Assembly: GCA_965277855.1 (NCBI GenBank)
Contig: OZ255847.1
Span: 5,084,001 to 5,148,000, forward strand
Direction of reading: 5' to 3'
From: Bog-105 sp965277855
GTDB taxonomy: Bacteria; Acidobacteriota; Terriglobia; Bryobacterales; Bryobacteraceae
Length of the DNA: 64,000 nucleotides
Shown here: positions 9,701-20,201 of the stretch, piece by piece
Numbering within the stretch: the first letter of the stretch is position 1
Layout of the letters: each line of letters starts with the position of its first letter
The notes under the pieces: model-generated
What the model was told of the DNA's origin: nothing
Databases searched by the model: none
What the model saw: the letters and a program-made list of their open reading frames with translations, nothing else
Program-made: the position numbers and the translations under genes

Positions 9701-10748
9701 TTTCCAGACGTCCCTGCACAGCGAGGTAACGGCCGCTTGTGAGGATCGCCTGCCCGGCAAAATGCCCGCGAGGCGATGTTAGTGAAAGATTCTGCAGGTT
9801 GAGCCGATCTTGCGCAAAGGTGAATTCTGAGGCGGCTTGCGTTCTATTACTGAGTCCCTGAGCGGCGGCGTGTCCGGTCAGAAATACACCTCTTTTTACG
9901 CTATAAGTAGCATTGCCAAAAAGCGTGATGTTGCCTGACTGAGGGGCTGTTACTTTCAGCCATCGCAAAGCTGTGGCCGCGGAAAGACTGCTTTGGAAAT
10001 GGAGCGCGAGTTCGGGTTGGGCGAAATGTGCGAGGGTCCCCTGCGCTGCGAAATGAAGGTCGCTCGAAACAAGGACGAGATTCGTTATTTCAGCGGAGTC
10101 TTTGTGCAAAATGGCTTCGGACGAGAAATCCCCGGCGAAGTCGCCGCAACAATCCAATGCCAGATGTACTTGACGCGACGAAAACTGGAGATGCCAGACA
10201 GCCTGTTTCGCTGAGTAGCTCAGTAATGATCCAAACTGGCTTGCTTCGAGATTGAAGGAGTGGCGATGATCGTTGACCTGAAACGTACCGCTGCGAATCT
10301 CGAGGTCATCGATTGCAACCGGGAGAGGGTTCTCAGTCAGCACCGGCAATTTAGGGAGCGTGGTGCTGCCATCGGAATGGACGAGCCCATAAGCGAAAGG
10401 CTGATCGATGCGCAAGCGACTGATTTTCAGACGACGTTGTAAAAGGGCCAAAGGATTAAGCGTCACGTCGATAGAAGGAATGCTCAGCAAGGGGGGCGCG
10501 TCGGCCGGTTCGGAGCCGTGTACCGTCAGGCCATTCAAATGTATCGTCCAGGTAGGGAGGTCCAGCGCGAAGTGTGTGAGTGCAACGCTGCCGCCAGTTT
10601 CCTTCTCCAGCGTGGAAACGATTTGCCGGCGCACGCGCTCTTGAAAAACGCTGCTGTGAAGCAGGATTATTAACAGGCCAGCAATTACGGCCGCAAGGAC
10701 CGCGAACGAAGAAGCAATGAGCAGTGCGGAGCGAAGAATTTGCTTCAT
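6762..10748 (-). CDS. tamB: Translocation and assembly module protein TamB
   Basis: A 1328-residue AsmA/TamB-type protein. One N-terminal membrane anchor (about residues 4-30) is followed by a very long beta-rich periplasmic region, and the C-terminal DUF490 block shows LDLDLQTQARGITVDITIAGTL, then LQPRDIIALLTVGRTP, typical of TamB. TamB bridges the inner membrane to a BamA-family barrel and is implicated in outer-membrane protein insertion and lipid transport. ATG 10748 follows the SurA-like stop by one base; the longer upstream frame lacks the anchor at its N-terminus. The TamB and BamA/TamA genes here are separated only by the SurA-like gene. Confidence 0.88.
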   Translation of the reverse strand: MKQILRSALLIASSFAVLAAVIAGLLIILLHSSVFQERVRRQIVSTLEKETGGSVALTHFALDLPTWTIHLNGLTVHGSEPADAPPLLSIPSIDVTLNPLALLQRRLKISRLRIDQPFAYGLVHSDGSTTLPKLPVLTENPLPVAIDDLEIRSGTFQVNDHRHSFNLEASQFGSLLSYSAKQAVWHLQFSSRQVHLALDCCGDFAGDFSSEAILHKDSAEITNLVLVSSDLHFAAQGTLAHFAQPELALHFQSSLSAATALRWLKVTAPQSGNITLFGNATYSVKRGVFLTGHAAAQGLSNRTQAASEFTFAQDRLNLQNLSLTSPRGHFAGQAILTSGRYLAVQGRLENVPLQRALIAFQAPRIPWNAILSGPVSLNADLASLLATIAFHTNLHLVPVRDSPAFSGDLLLSKRPAGVVEFGDSHLHLVNTSLTFAGSWRGGIQLELASTDLRDVEPLIRTVPPAQVPQILPGGVGNFKGSLAGSPANPTFAGDLTLARFRFGGQVWDKLHIKGAIDSRSVDLASLSLTNRSGYATARGRAELDKWYLTENSPLSLHANLRQFALPVGRLSATLDASGTLRSPAGRGHLLLEDSLIYGRSFHRIAADAVLAPDALHLEHGTLSGLDGGSGFFSATYQRESSWQNGRLSLALDTTSLPASALDSRLNGQLDGHAEAVFAVKDSAVRPLGANGHLLFRHLAAMGTNLGDVTSTFVTRGDRLNLSLSGDLAQSKLAGSAEVDLVPGSPVRGHFTVEHASLEMLTPIVQQLPSGKLSGTVDFDGSLDHLSRMNASAALSELTLHEPALPSSLEELRGTTDSPSREIAHDAPNRLCARPKSAEVPLSSGGAASRPVLAFDLHNSGPILLHLVKGRLNAERFELIGPNSHLKIAGSVSDSQPWNADLNLDGLLNLQVLRVVNPNLDVSGQTIFRASLKGPLRTPAIQGRMELQSAALATADLPSGISAVNGVITFDNNRATVEQLTGNAGGGLVRLGGFVSFGPTAAIAYHLDAHAENVRVRSASNVSLTATTDLHLSGTAASSLLSGSATISRVVFNPSTDVGNILTNFAVPLPVPANRRDFLSNLHLDIAVESTPNFQLSTALSRDVEAEIDLRLRGTPDRPLLLGSLSANQGDIRVFGSRYTINRGEVRFSNTSKIDPVLDLDLQTQARGITVDITIAGTLNHLNITYRSDPPLQPRDIIALLTVGRTPQEASNTQNTQIVNDTTAFHSGTNSVLGQAVAPSTNRLSKLFGITNIKIDPLVQGITNTPQARLTLEQQVSRAITVTYVTNLSQTSEQIFRLEWSLNRQYSIVAVRDDNGEFGIDIQFKRRFK

Positions 10749-10749
10749 A

Positions 10750-11361
10750 CTACTGAAGAGCCCGGTCAAAGTAAACGATGTTAAAGCGTTTACGAGCTTC
10801 TTCCAACCAACTGTTGAGAGCGGCGTCGGTACGTTCTGCGATGATGAGCCTGGTAATGGCCGCTTTGTCGGGTTGACTGCTTGCATCGCTGGCCGCACGG
10901 CGTTGGAGATACGACTGAACGTCAGCGTCGGTGACCGAGAGATCGGGCCGGAAACGGAATCCGACGAAGCGCAGAGTCATTAGTTGAATGGTCAGGTGTT
11001 CGCGCAGCACGGCTTCGCTTACGCCGTAACGCTTCAGAACGGCAGCCACACTGCCCGAGGCAGCTAGGTCTTTTTCAACTCCGCCCAGATACGTGCCTAT
11101 ATCGGCGGCATTAGGCGGTGTGTACCCGCTCAACTCCATTTCGCGCCGGATGAGAAACTGCTGCACCAGGCGATCGGCAGCATCGCGCCGCGCGGCGGCA
11201 TCGTGCTCGACTGGCTCGTGATTTAGCAGCGAACTTACGCGGAGCTCTTCATCGATTTGTGACTCCGTAATGGTCTGGTACTCAATGGCAATGGCAATCA
11301 TATCGATGATCTCTGCGGATAAGGGCATGACCAGGAGCAGACATACCCCGAGAAGCCGCAT
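10750..11361 (-). CDS. SurA N-terminal-like periplasmic chaperone
   Basis: A protein of about 203 residues with a short signal peptide (ending near LSAEI) followed by a SurA/PpiD-type N-terminal helical domain: ITESQIDEELRVSSLL, LVQQFLIRREMELSGY and LREHLTIQLMTLRFVGFRF. No parvulin catalytic domain follows, so it is expected to be a chaperone rather than a prolyl isomerase. Its ATG overlaps the bamA stop as TGATG, and tamB starts one base after its own stop, placing it in the middle of a barrel-assembly operon. Confidence 0.65.
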   Translation of the reverse strand: MRLLGVCLLLVMPLSAEIIDMIAIAIEYQTITESQIDEELRVSSLLNHEPVEHDAAARRDAADRLVQQFLIRREMELSGYTPPNAADIGTYLGGVEKDLAASGSVAAVLKRYGVSEAVLREHLTIQLMTLRFVGFRFRPDLSVTDADVQSYLQRRAASDASSQPDKAAITRLIIAERTDAALNSWLEEARKRFNIVYFDRALQ

Positions 11362-14306
11362 CAAAACGCCTGCCCCAGAGAAAAGTGAAATTGGAAGGAG
11401 TTGATTTTCTGGACGGTGGAAATGGCCGTGTTGTTGACCAGGTCCTGCAGAGTGCCTTTCAGGCCGAAAAAACGCGGAGCATTCGGGCTAAAGGAAAAAT
11501 CCAGACGAACGGGTCCGATAGGCGTCTGGTAGCGAATGCCAATGCCGGCAGATTGAACCATGTAATTGAAATCCTGCAGATTGGGCTGACGAAAGCGAAA
11601 ACTGATGTCGCCCAGCGAGCTATAGACGTTGCCGGCGTCTTCAAACAGTACGCCACCGACATTATCTCCATATAGTGGGAAGCGCAGTTCAAGATTGTTG
11701 ACAATCGAAGCGTTTCCGCCCAGCACAAATCCGGTGACAGAATCGCGCGGGCCGGCCTGAAAGTCGGGAAAGGACCGTAAAGAAGTGGAGCCGCCCGAGT
11801 AGAGGCGTTCGGCCAGCGGAATGGAACTGCCGCCGCCGAGACGGCTGATGAAGCCAAACTGCGTGCTGCGGGCGAACACCAGATCGCCGTGGAACGGACG
11901 ATAGGTGGAATTGCGAAACAGCCCGCGCACAAAGCTGGTTTGCGAGCCGAGGAAGCCCGGAGCGTAACTAATATCCGCCGTCGAGTAGATGCCACGATGG
12001 GCGTCGGCCGGATCATCCCGCTTGTCCTGAATGATGGAGAACTCGCCTAAACCGAGACGCTCCGGTTGGGACAGTAGCGGCACCAGGAGATTTTCAATTT
12101 TTAAGTTGGAAAGTGTCACATCCCGAAAAACCAGCCGGTACTGCACAGTGTAAGCACGCGAGAGACGCTGGCCTAGTTGAATCGAGGCTTCGCGGCGGAA
12201 AGCAGTATAGGTGCGAATGTCGTTCGAATTCTCTACCAGCCCGGTGATTGTCAGATTGAGCTTGCTGTGCGCGTTGAATTGGGGAATGAAGTAAGTGAGG
12301 GCGCCACGCTGCTCAATGGTTGACACGGCGGTTTGCAAGCCCAGTGTCTGGCCGCGGCCGAGAAAGTTGATCCGGCTGATGCCAACCGCCAGACGAGGGG
12401 CAAAGCCGGTGGAACCAGCGGGATTGTCGAGACTGGTCGCGCCGCCGCCAATGCGCGCCAGCTGTGCACCGACGCCTACATTCAGCGAATAATGACGCGC
12501 TTCATCGATGTCGTACAGAACGTATTTGTCGGTCTCGTCACCGCCCGGATTTTGTAGAGCAGTGTTGACGCGCGCGAAGATTCCTAAGTCATACAGCCGG
12601 CGCTGGCTGTCGGTCTCCTCAGTCAGCGAGAGCGGCTGTCCGCGCGCGAGACCGATTCGATCGAGAACCACGTTCGGGCGGGTGGTTTCGAGTCCTGTAA
12701 CGACGACTTGGCGGACAAATTCGCGAACGCCTGGCTGTATGACGTAACGCAAATCCACTTGATGGTTCTGCAAGGTGGCTTCTTCGTAATACTCGAATGT
12801 GGCATTAGCAAAACCCAGGCCGTAATAGTAGTTGAGGATTGCTTCGCGATCCTCGGCGATACTGACTGGACTGAACGGCTGGCCTGCGGAAGAAGTAATC
12901 CGCTGGCGCAATGCTAGCAAATTGGAAGGCCCGGACCCCTCGATAGCCAGGTGAGAGACAAGCCATTGAGCGCCCTCATTGATTGCTACGAAAACTGCAA
13001 GGTGATTCTTCTTCCCGTGGAAGTTATCGACCACCCTGGAACTTACCGTAACGTCACGAAAGCCATTGGACACATAGAGGCTTTGCACGGATTGAAGATC
13101 CTGTTTCAGATAGGCAGCGCTGAACCGGCCGAAAGGAAATCGCGGGAATCCGGCCGGTTGAATATAGAAGCGCTCACGAATAAGATTGAGCGGGAAGTAA
13201 TGATTGCCGGAAATGGCGAGCGCGACGAACTTATGATGACGCCCCGGTTCGATCTTGTAAGTGATGGTTCGTTCGCCTGAAGCAGATCCTTTGCTGACTC
13301 GATAGGACACACCCGCTTCGAAATAACCTTCCGCCTGCAGGTATTCGGCAATGTTTCGTTTCCCTTCATCGAGGAGATCAGCGTCGACCGACTTCTCCTG
13401 AAAGACGGGAACGAGTTGATTCAAACGGCTGCGGCTCAGGCTCGCGCCTTCCACAACCAGCACAATGCGCGGGCCCGCTTCCAGTTGGAGAGCTGGCTGA
13501 ACGGTGTTGGTGGAGTCGTGATAGTCAAGTCCCGCCAGATTAACGCTCGATTGCGGACGGTCTCGCTTGTCGTAATACTCGCGGAGGTTGTCGAGACCCT
13601 GACGGACACGGGATTCGGTCACTTCCTGCCAGCCCAGCAATCCGTATAGGCGCTTCCAGTGAGTCGAGCGAATAATGCTCTTGGTAGAACGTTCTGGGTG
13701 TCCATTGATCAAGGGCTGCTCAAAGCGAGCACGCTTTCCGGAGTCTAGATGGAATGTCAGGTCGGCGCGTTGCGTCTCGGAATCGTACGTCACATCGGAG
13801 TCGACACGGGCGTGATAGAACCCGTTCTGGCGCAGCAGATCAACCAGCGATTCCGTGGCTTGGGCCCTCCCCGATTCGCGATACGGCACGCCTAAAGGCA
13901 ACTTGGCCGCACCGAACAACTGACCGCTATTCGGCGGTTGCTTGATTCCGGTGAGAACCACTCGTCCCACAAAGTAGGCGCGTTTCGTCAGAAAGCGAAG
14001 AGCGATTTTCGAACCCGACCTATGAGCGTCCACCGCGAGATCCGCGTAACGGCCCGTGGCAAACAGATTCTGGATCGATTGGCGTAGAAGCTGGTCACTG
14101 AAGACCGAGCCGGCGTGCAGGGTCACCCGGCGGCCCAGTTCCGATTTGGGGAGAGGCTGGTCAGCCGGGTCGAAATCGATCGAGGAGACCGTGAGGCCGT
14201 TGTACTGGCTGGCTTCATTAAGCGGAGCAGCGAACGAGTGCAAGGCGAGGCAGACGAGTAGCGCGAAGAAATGCCGAAACGCTGTTACGATCGGTTTAGA
14301 TGACAC
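11361..14306 (-). CDS. POTRA/beta-barrel outer-membrane assembly protein (BamA/TamA type)
   Basis: A 981-residue Omp85 protein. It has a signal peptide, several POTRA domains (for example VDAHRSGSKIALRFLTKRAYFVGRVVLTG and VREFVRQVVVTGLETTRPNVV) and a C-terminal 16-strand barrel with SLRSFPDFQAGPRD and GIGIRYQTPIGPVRLDFSFS. It ends in F, as outer-membrane barrels do. The multi-POTRA architecture and length fit BamA, while the tamB neighbourhood suggests a TamA role; the two cannot be separated from sequence alone. The likely start, GTG 14306, overlaps the divergent ThiF gene by 7 bases; an in-frame upstream extension to 14438 is possible but lies inside that gene. Confidence 0.85.
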   Translation of the reverse strand: MSSKPIVTAFRHFFALLVCLALHSFAAPLNEASQYNGLTVSSIDFDPADQPLPKSELGRRVTLHAGSVFSDQLLRQSIQNLFATGRYADLAVDAHRSGSKIALRFLTKRAYFVGRVVLTGIKQPPNSGQLFGAAKLPLGVPYRESGRAQATESLVDLLRQNGFYHARVDSDVTYDSETQRADLTFHLDSGKRARFEQPLINGHPERSTKSIIRSTHWKRLYGLLGWQEVTESRVRQGLDNLREYYDKRDRPQSSVNLAGLDYHDSTNTVQPALQLEAGPRIVLVVEGASLSRSRLNQLVPVFQEKSVDADLLDEGKRNIAEYLQAEGYFEAGVSYRVSKGSASGERTITYKIEPGRHHKFVALAISGNHYFPLNLIRERFYIQPAGFPRFPFGRFSAAYLKQDLQSVQSLYVSNGFRDVTVSSRVVDNFHGKKNHLAVFVAINEGAQWLVSHLAIEGSGPSNLLALRQRITSSAGQPFSPVSIAEDREAILNYYYGLGFANATFEYYEEATLQNHQVDLRYVIQPGVREFVRQVVVTGLETTRPNVVLDRIGLARGQPLSLTEETDSQRRLYDLGIFARVNTALQNPGGDETDKYVLYDIDEARHYSLNVGVGAQLARIGGGATSLDNPAGSTGFAPRLAVGISRINFLGRGQTLGLQTAVSTIEQRGALTYFIPQFNAHSKLNLTITGLVENSNDIRTYTAFRREASIQLGQRLSRAYTVQYRLVFRDVTLSNLKIENLLVPLLSQPERLGLGEFSIIQDKRDDPADAHRGIYSTADISYAPGFLGSQTSFVRGLFRNSTYRPFHGDLVFARSTQFGFISRLGGGSSIPLAERLYSGGSTSLRSFPDFQAGPRDSVTGFVLGGNASIVNNLELRFPLYGDNVGGVLFEDAGNVYSSLGDISFRFRQPNLQDFNYMVQSAGIGIRYQTPIGPVRLDFSFSPNAPRFFGLKGTLQDLVNNTAISTVQKINSFQFHFSLGQAF

Positions 14307-15319
14307 CCGAAGAGAACGAGCGCTACTCCCGACAGATTCGATTCTCGCCAATCGGGGAAGCGGGGCAGGAAAAGATCTGCCGGGCGCGTGTCTGCGTGGT
14401 CGGCTGCGGCGCACTAGGAAGCTTCCAGGCCGAAGCACTGGTACGGGCCGGCGTAGGCTCTATACGGCTGATCGATCGCGATTACGTGGACTATACCAAT
14501 CTCCAGAGACAGTGGCTATACGAAGAGCGCGATGCGCAAGAAGAGACTCCAAAGGCCATGGCGGCGGCAGACAGATTGCGGCGGCTGAACAGGCACGTGA
14601 CCGTAGACGCAAGGGTAGGCGACGTAACGCCGTCTAATGCAGAAGAGTTAGTGGCGGATTGCGATCTAATCTTGGATGGAACCGACAACTTTGAAACGCG
14701 CTATCTTCTCAACGATCTTAGCGTTAAGAACGATACGCCGTGGGTTTATGGTGCGGCGTTAGGGAGCTACGGGGTGGTTATGCCGGTGTGGCCGCAAGCG
14801 GGGCCATGCCTGGCGTGTGTTTATCCTGAGCCACCGGCGGGTTTGCAGCTCACCTGCGATGTCAATGGAGTGCTGGCTTCAGTGACGGCGTCAGTGGCGG
14901 CGCTGCAAGTTTCGCTGGGACTGCGGATGCTGGTGGGATGGGAGAATTTCCAGGCGAAGCTGCACACCATGGATGTGTGGGAGGGTACTAGCAAGCAGGT
15001 GCACGCGGGCGGACAAGACCCGGAATGCCGGGTGTGCGTACGACGGGAATTTCGTTATTTGGACGGCGGCCAGCGAAGGCCGGTGAGTTTGTGCGGTCGG
15101 AATGCCGTGCAACTGCACGAACGCGCGCGCCCTCTGGATTTGAAGGAACTGGCCGCTAGGCTGCGGCCGATGGGCGAAGTGCGGGTGAATGAATTTGCCC
15201 TGCGGCTGGCGTTGCCGAAATACGATCTGACGTTTTTTCCGGACGGGCGCGCGATTGTAAAAGGAACGACCGATGTCGGCGTGGCGCGCAGCATGTATGC
15301 AAGCCTGGTGGGAAATTGA
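14300..15319 (+). CDS. ThiF/MoeB-family adenylyltransferase (E1-like)
   Basis: A 339-residue E1-like enzyme that would adenylate the C-terminal Gly-Gly of a small sulfur carrier (ThiS or MoaD type). Visible are the nucleotide-binding VVGCGALGS (34-41), the acidic IDRD, the NLQRQ block (67-71), DGTDNFETRYL, and two CxxC pairs (CLAC and CRVC) forming the usual zinc site. The C-terminal extra segment (about 265-339) resembles a ubiquitin-like or rhodanese-like tail but is not identified. ATG 14300 is only 6 bases from the divergent BamA/TamA start. Confidence 0.82.
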   Translation: MTPEENERYSRQIRFSPIGEAGQEKICRARVCVVGCGALGSFQAEALVRAGVGSIRLIDRDYVDYTNLQRQWLYEERDAQEETPKAMAAADRLRRLNRHVTVDARVGDVTPSNAEELVADCDLILDGTDNFETRYLLNDLSVKNDTPWVYGAALGSYGVVMPVWPQAGPCLACVYPEPPAGLQLTCDVNGVLASVTASVAALQVSLGLRMLVGWENFQAKLHTMDVWEGTSKQVHAGGQDPECRVCVRREFRYLDGGQRRPVSLCGRNAVQLHERARPLDLKELAARLRPMGEVRVNEFALRLALPKYDLTFFPDGRAIVKGTTDVGVARSMYASLVGN

Positions 15320-15368
15320 CTAGTCAACACGAAGCAGCAGCCGCTTTCCCAGCGCACCGGCGGAACGA

Positions 15369-15686
15369 CTAATTCAGCAGCCCTTTGATCTTCGTTTCCA
15401 AAGCCGCTTTCGCCTGGCGCGTGGGGAGCAGCTTTTCGAGGAACCCGAAATCGGCATCCACCGTGACGTTTTTTTCAGCGACTTCGACAAACCCTTTTAT
15501 GGGCGTGCTCAGAAGACCCGCTTTGGCATCGAATGAAAATGTCAGCGTGTTGCCTTGCCAGTTCCGACGCTGATTGACGATTTGAATCGGAGCGAATCCC
15601 GGTCCCTGAAAGAAACTGTCGAAGGACCGATCCACCGATCGCTTGATCTCTTCCACCGGCCGGTTATGAGAAATGGTGACACGCAT
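15369..15686 (-). CDS. Polyhydroxyalkanoic acid system family protein
   Basis: A 105-residue protein resembling the PHA granule-associated/regulatory small protein family (PF09650 type): MRVTISHNRPVEEIKRSVD at the start and LTFSFDAKAGLLSTPIKGFVEV in the centre. Such proteins are found next to PHA genes, but none is seen here. It lies 11 bases downstream of hspR in the dnaK operon, suggesting a heat-shock or hydrophobic-surface role; that is inference. Confidence 0.7.
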   Translation of the reverse strand: MRVTISHNRPVEEIKRSVDRSFDSFFQGPGFAPIQIVNQRRNWQGNTLTFSFDAKAGLLSTPIKGFVEVAEKNVTVDADFGFLEKLLPTRQAKAALETKIKGLLN

Positions 15687-15697
15687 GTTGGGCCTGC

Positions 15698-16114
<417 letters not shown>

Positions 16115-16128
16115 CTTTCATTCCCGGC

Positions 16129-17325
16129 TTAAGCCGGTACCTGTACCTTATTCCAAATCTCCTGCCGAACGTCGTTGGTTTGCACCTGCGCCAGCTCGCG
16201 CAACAGCTCGCGCGTGCGCTCGTCGTGAATATCCGGCGCGCGCAATATCACTTCCACGATCTCGTCCCCGCGTGTATTCTTCCGACTATTGAAAACACCC
16301 TTATCGCGCAACCGGAACTTCTGTCCATTCTGCGTCCCCTGCGGAATCTTGAGCAGCGCGCGCCCATCTATAGTCGGCACTTCGATCTTGGCGCCGAGAC
16401 CCGCTTCGCTCACGGTCAACGGCACTTGAATCGCGATGTTGTCTCCGTTCCGTTTGAAAAATGCATGCTCTTCCACCCGGATCGTAATGTACAAATCGCC
16501 CGCCGGACCACCGGCCGCACCCGCATTACCCTTACCGGCCACACGCAGCCTCGACCCGGAAGTCACGCCCTGCGGTATGCGCACTTCCACCGTATCCGGA
16601 TGCGCAATTCTGCCCTCTCCGCGGCAGGTCGGACAGGCGTTCTTCAAGCGGCCCGTTCCGCCACAGCGCGGACACGTCAAATTGAACTTCATGGCGCCCG
16701 CCATCTGGGTTACTGTCCCGCTGCCGTCGCACTCCGGGCAAACCGCCACATTGTTGCCCGATGCTCCCGACCCGTGGCAGGTCGAACACGTTTCCTGGCG
16801 CGAAATATTCAGCTTGACTTGCGTCCCCCGGATCGCCTGCCAGAAGTCGACATTCAATCCGTACTCGAGATCGGCCCCGCGTTCCGCCTGCTGAGCCTGG
16901 CGGGCCTTACCGCCGCCCCCAAAAAAGCTACCAAAAATATCGCGGAATGAACCGCCGCCTAAATCTTCGGGATCGGCCGTGCTGGTGCGCCCGCCGGCTT
17001 GCTGCTGTTGCCGCACGTATTCTGAAAAATCGAAGCCACCAAAACCAGGACCGCCGCCCGCAGCCGCGCCGCCCCCACCGTTCGGCGGGATATTGGGCGA
17101 ATAGAACCCGTACTGGTCGTACGTCTTGCGCTTTTCGTCATCGCTCAGAATGTCATATGCTTCCTGAACATTTTTGAACCGGTCTTCTGCCGCTTTGTCG
17201 CCGGGATTCAGGTCCGGATGATATTTACGGGCGAGTTTCCGGTAGGCTTTACGGACCTCATCCGCATCCGCGCCCTTGGCTACGCCCAGCGTCTCGTAAT
17301 AATCCTTTTTGCTTGCAGAAGGCAT
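16129..17325 (-). CDS. dnaJ: Chaperone protein DnaJ
   Basis: A 398-residue type I J-protein that stimulates the DnaK ATPase. The J domain occupies residues 8-73 with HPD in YHPDLNPGDK, followed by a Gly/Phe-rich linker (about 80-140). The zinc region has four CxxC(x)GxG-type repeats: CSTCHGSG, CPECDGSG, CPRCGGTG and CPTCRGEG. Two C-terminal substrate-binding domains and IPQG blocks complete it. It is cotranscribed with dnaK across a short intergenic hairpin. Confidence 0.95.
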   Translation of the reverse strand: MPSASKKDYYETLGVAKGADADEVRKAYRKLARKYHPDLNPGDKAAEDRFKNVQEAYDILSDDEKRKTYDQYGFYSPNIPPNGGGGAAAGGGPGFGGFDFSEYVRQQQQAGGRTSTADPEDLGGGSFRDIFGSFFGGGGKARQAQQAERGADLEYGLNVDFWQAIRGTQVKLNISRQETCSTCHGSGASGNNVAVCPECDGSGTVTQMAGAMKFNLTCPRCGGTGRLKNACPTCRGEGRIAHPDTVEVRIPQGVTSGSRLRVAGKGNAGAAGGPAGDLYITIRVEEHAFFKRNGDNIAIQVPLTVSEAGLGAKIEVPTIDGRALLKIPQGTQNGQKFRLRDKGVFNSRKNTRGDEIVEVILRAPDIHDERTRELLRELAQVQTNDVRQEIWNKVQVPA

Positions 17326-17346
17326 TTATGAACCCCTAACAGAACA

Positions 17347-17374
17347 GAGGCGCGGTCAAAATTCTCCGCGCCCC
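17347..17374 (-). other. Intercistronic hairpin between dnaK and dnaJ
   Basis: GGCGCGG (17349-17355) and CCGCGCC (17366-17372) form a perfect 7-bp GC stem around a 10-base AU-rich loop, located after the dnaK stop and before dnaJ. No U-run follows on the minus-strand transcript, so it is better read as an RNA-stabilising, processing or partial attenuation element than as a full terminator. Confidence 0.5.
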
Positions 17375-17395
17375 TATCAGAATGTGCGGTTTGAT

Positions 17396-19330
<1,935 letters not shown>

Positions 19331-19388
19331 GTATGTTGATTCCTCCGCCAACCGCTTTGCGGCGATCGACCATGTTTAGCACAATCTC

Positions 19389-19418
19389 AGTATCTAATAT
19401 GAGTGGGTGGTTGTCAAG
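19389..19418 (-). promoter_or_regulatory. dnaK promoter with HAIR-like HspR operator
   Basis: On the minus strand, TTGACA (19417-19412) and GATACT (19394-19389) are spaced by exactly 17 bases. Overlapping the -35 is the plus-strand arrangement TATGAGT-N7-TGTCAAG (19398-19418), matching the HAIR consensus CTTGAGT-N7-ACTCAAG at 10 of 14 arm positions with the correct 7-base spacer. With hspR in the same operon, this supports HspR autoregulation of dnaK. Confidence 0.7.
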
Positions 19419-20160
19419 TTGTTTACTGCTGATTATTTTTGCCGGCAGCTCGATTCTTTCTGCCCAAGCCACAAACACTCTCACCGTCGCCGCCGCTGCC
19501 GATCTTGCTCCGCTGGAAGCTCCTCTTAGTGCTTCTTTCGGCAAAAGTCATCCCAACTTACAGGTGAAGTACGTCACCGAATCCAGTGCCTCCTTGGCGC
19601 AGCAAATCGACAATGGCGCGCCGTTCGATGTCTTCTTGTCCGCTAACGCACAGTTTATCGACCAGCTCGCACTGTCCAAACACCTCCACCCCGATTCCGT
19701 ACGGGCCTATGCCGAGGGGCGCTTAGGCCTGCTCTGGCGTGATGGCAAACCTCATGATCTAAGAGACTTAGCCGGGAAAAACGTGCGCTTTCTAGCCCTG
19801 CCCAACCCGAAACTGGCCCCCTACGGCGTCGCCGCCCAACAATCCCTCGAACACGCGCGACTCTGGTCCGCCGTCCAGCCGAAAGTGGTTTATGGCGAAA
19901 ACGTCCGTCAAGCCCTCGAACTCTTCACCAGCGGCAACGCCGACGCCGTCATTACCGCCGCCTCTCTGCTGACCGGCAAAAACCCGCAACTGCTGCCTAC
20001 CGCTAGCCACGCCCCGATTCTCCAGAAGGCCGGTGTCGTCGCAACCTCCCAGAACCTCGAATCCGCCGACGCCTTCCTGAATTACCTGACCGGCCCGGCG
20101 GGGCAAGCCGTATTCGCCCGCTTTGGCTTCACTTCCCCCCGTCTTAGCGATGAACGATAA
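19399..20160 (+). CDS. modA: Molybdate ABC transporter substrate-binding protein ModA
   Basis: A periplasmic protein of about 253 residues that binds molybdate or tungstate for an ABC importer. The signal peptide is residues 1-24 (hydrophobic stretch LLLIIFAGSSILSAQA). The start of the mature part, LTVAAAADLAPLEAPL, plus NGAPFDVFLSANAQFIDQL and GNADAVITAASLL are typical of ModA. ATG 19399 was chosen for the signal peptide; ATG 19372 is an alternative. No modBC genes follow, so the permease must be elsewhere. Its start codon lies within the divergent dnaK promoter/HAIR site and no good ribosome-binding site is seen. Confidence 0.85.
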   Translation: MSGWLSSCLLLIIFAGSSILSAQATNTLTVAAAADLAPLEAPLSASFGKSHPNLQVKYVTESSASLAQQIDNGAPFDVFLSANAQFIDQLALSKHLHPDSVRAYAEGRLGLLWRDGKPHDLRDLAGKNVRFLALPNPKLAPYGVAAQQSLEHARLWSAVQPKVVYGENVRQALELFTSGNADAVITAASLLTGKNPQLLPTASHAPILQKAGVVATSQNLESADAFLNYLTGPAGQAVFARFGFTSPRLSDER

Positions 20161-20201
20161 TGTAACCACATTTGTAGTCCACCCTGTGCTATGCTGACCT
20201 C

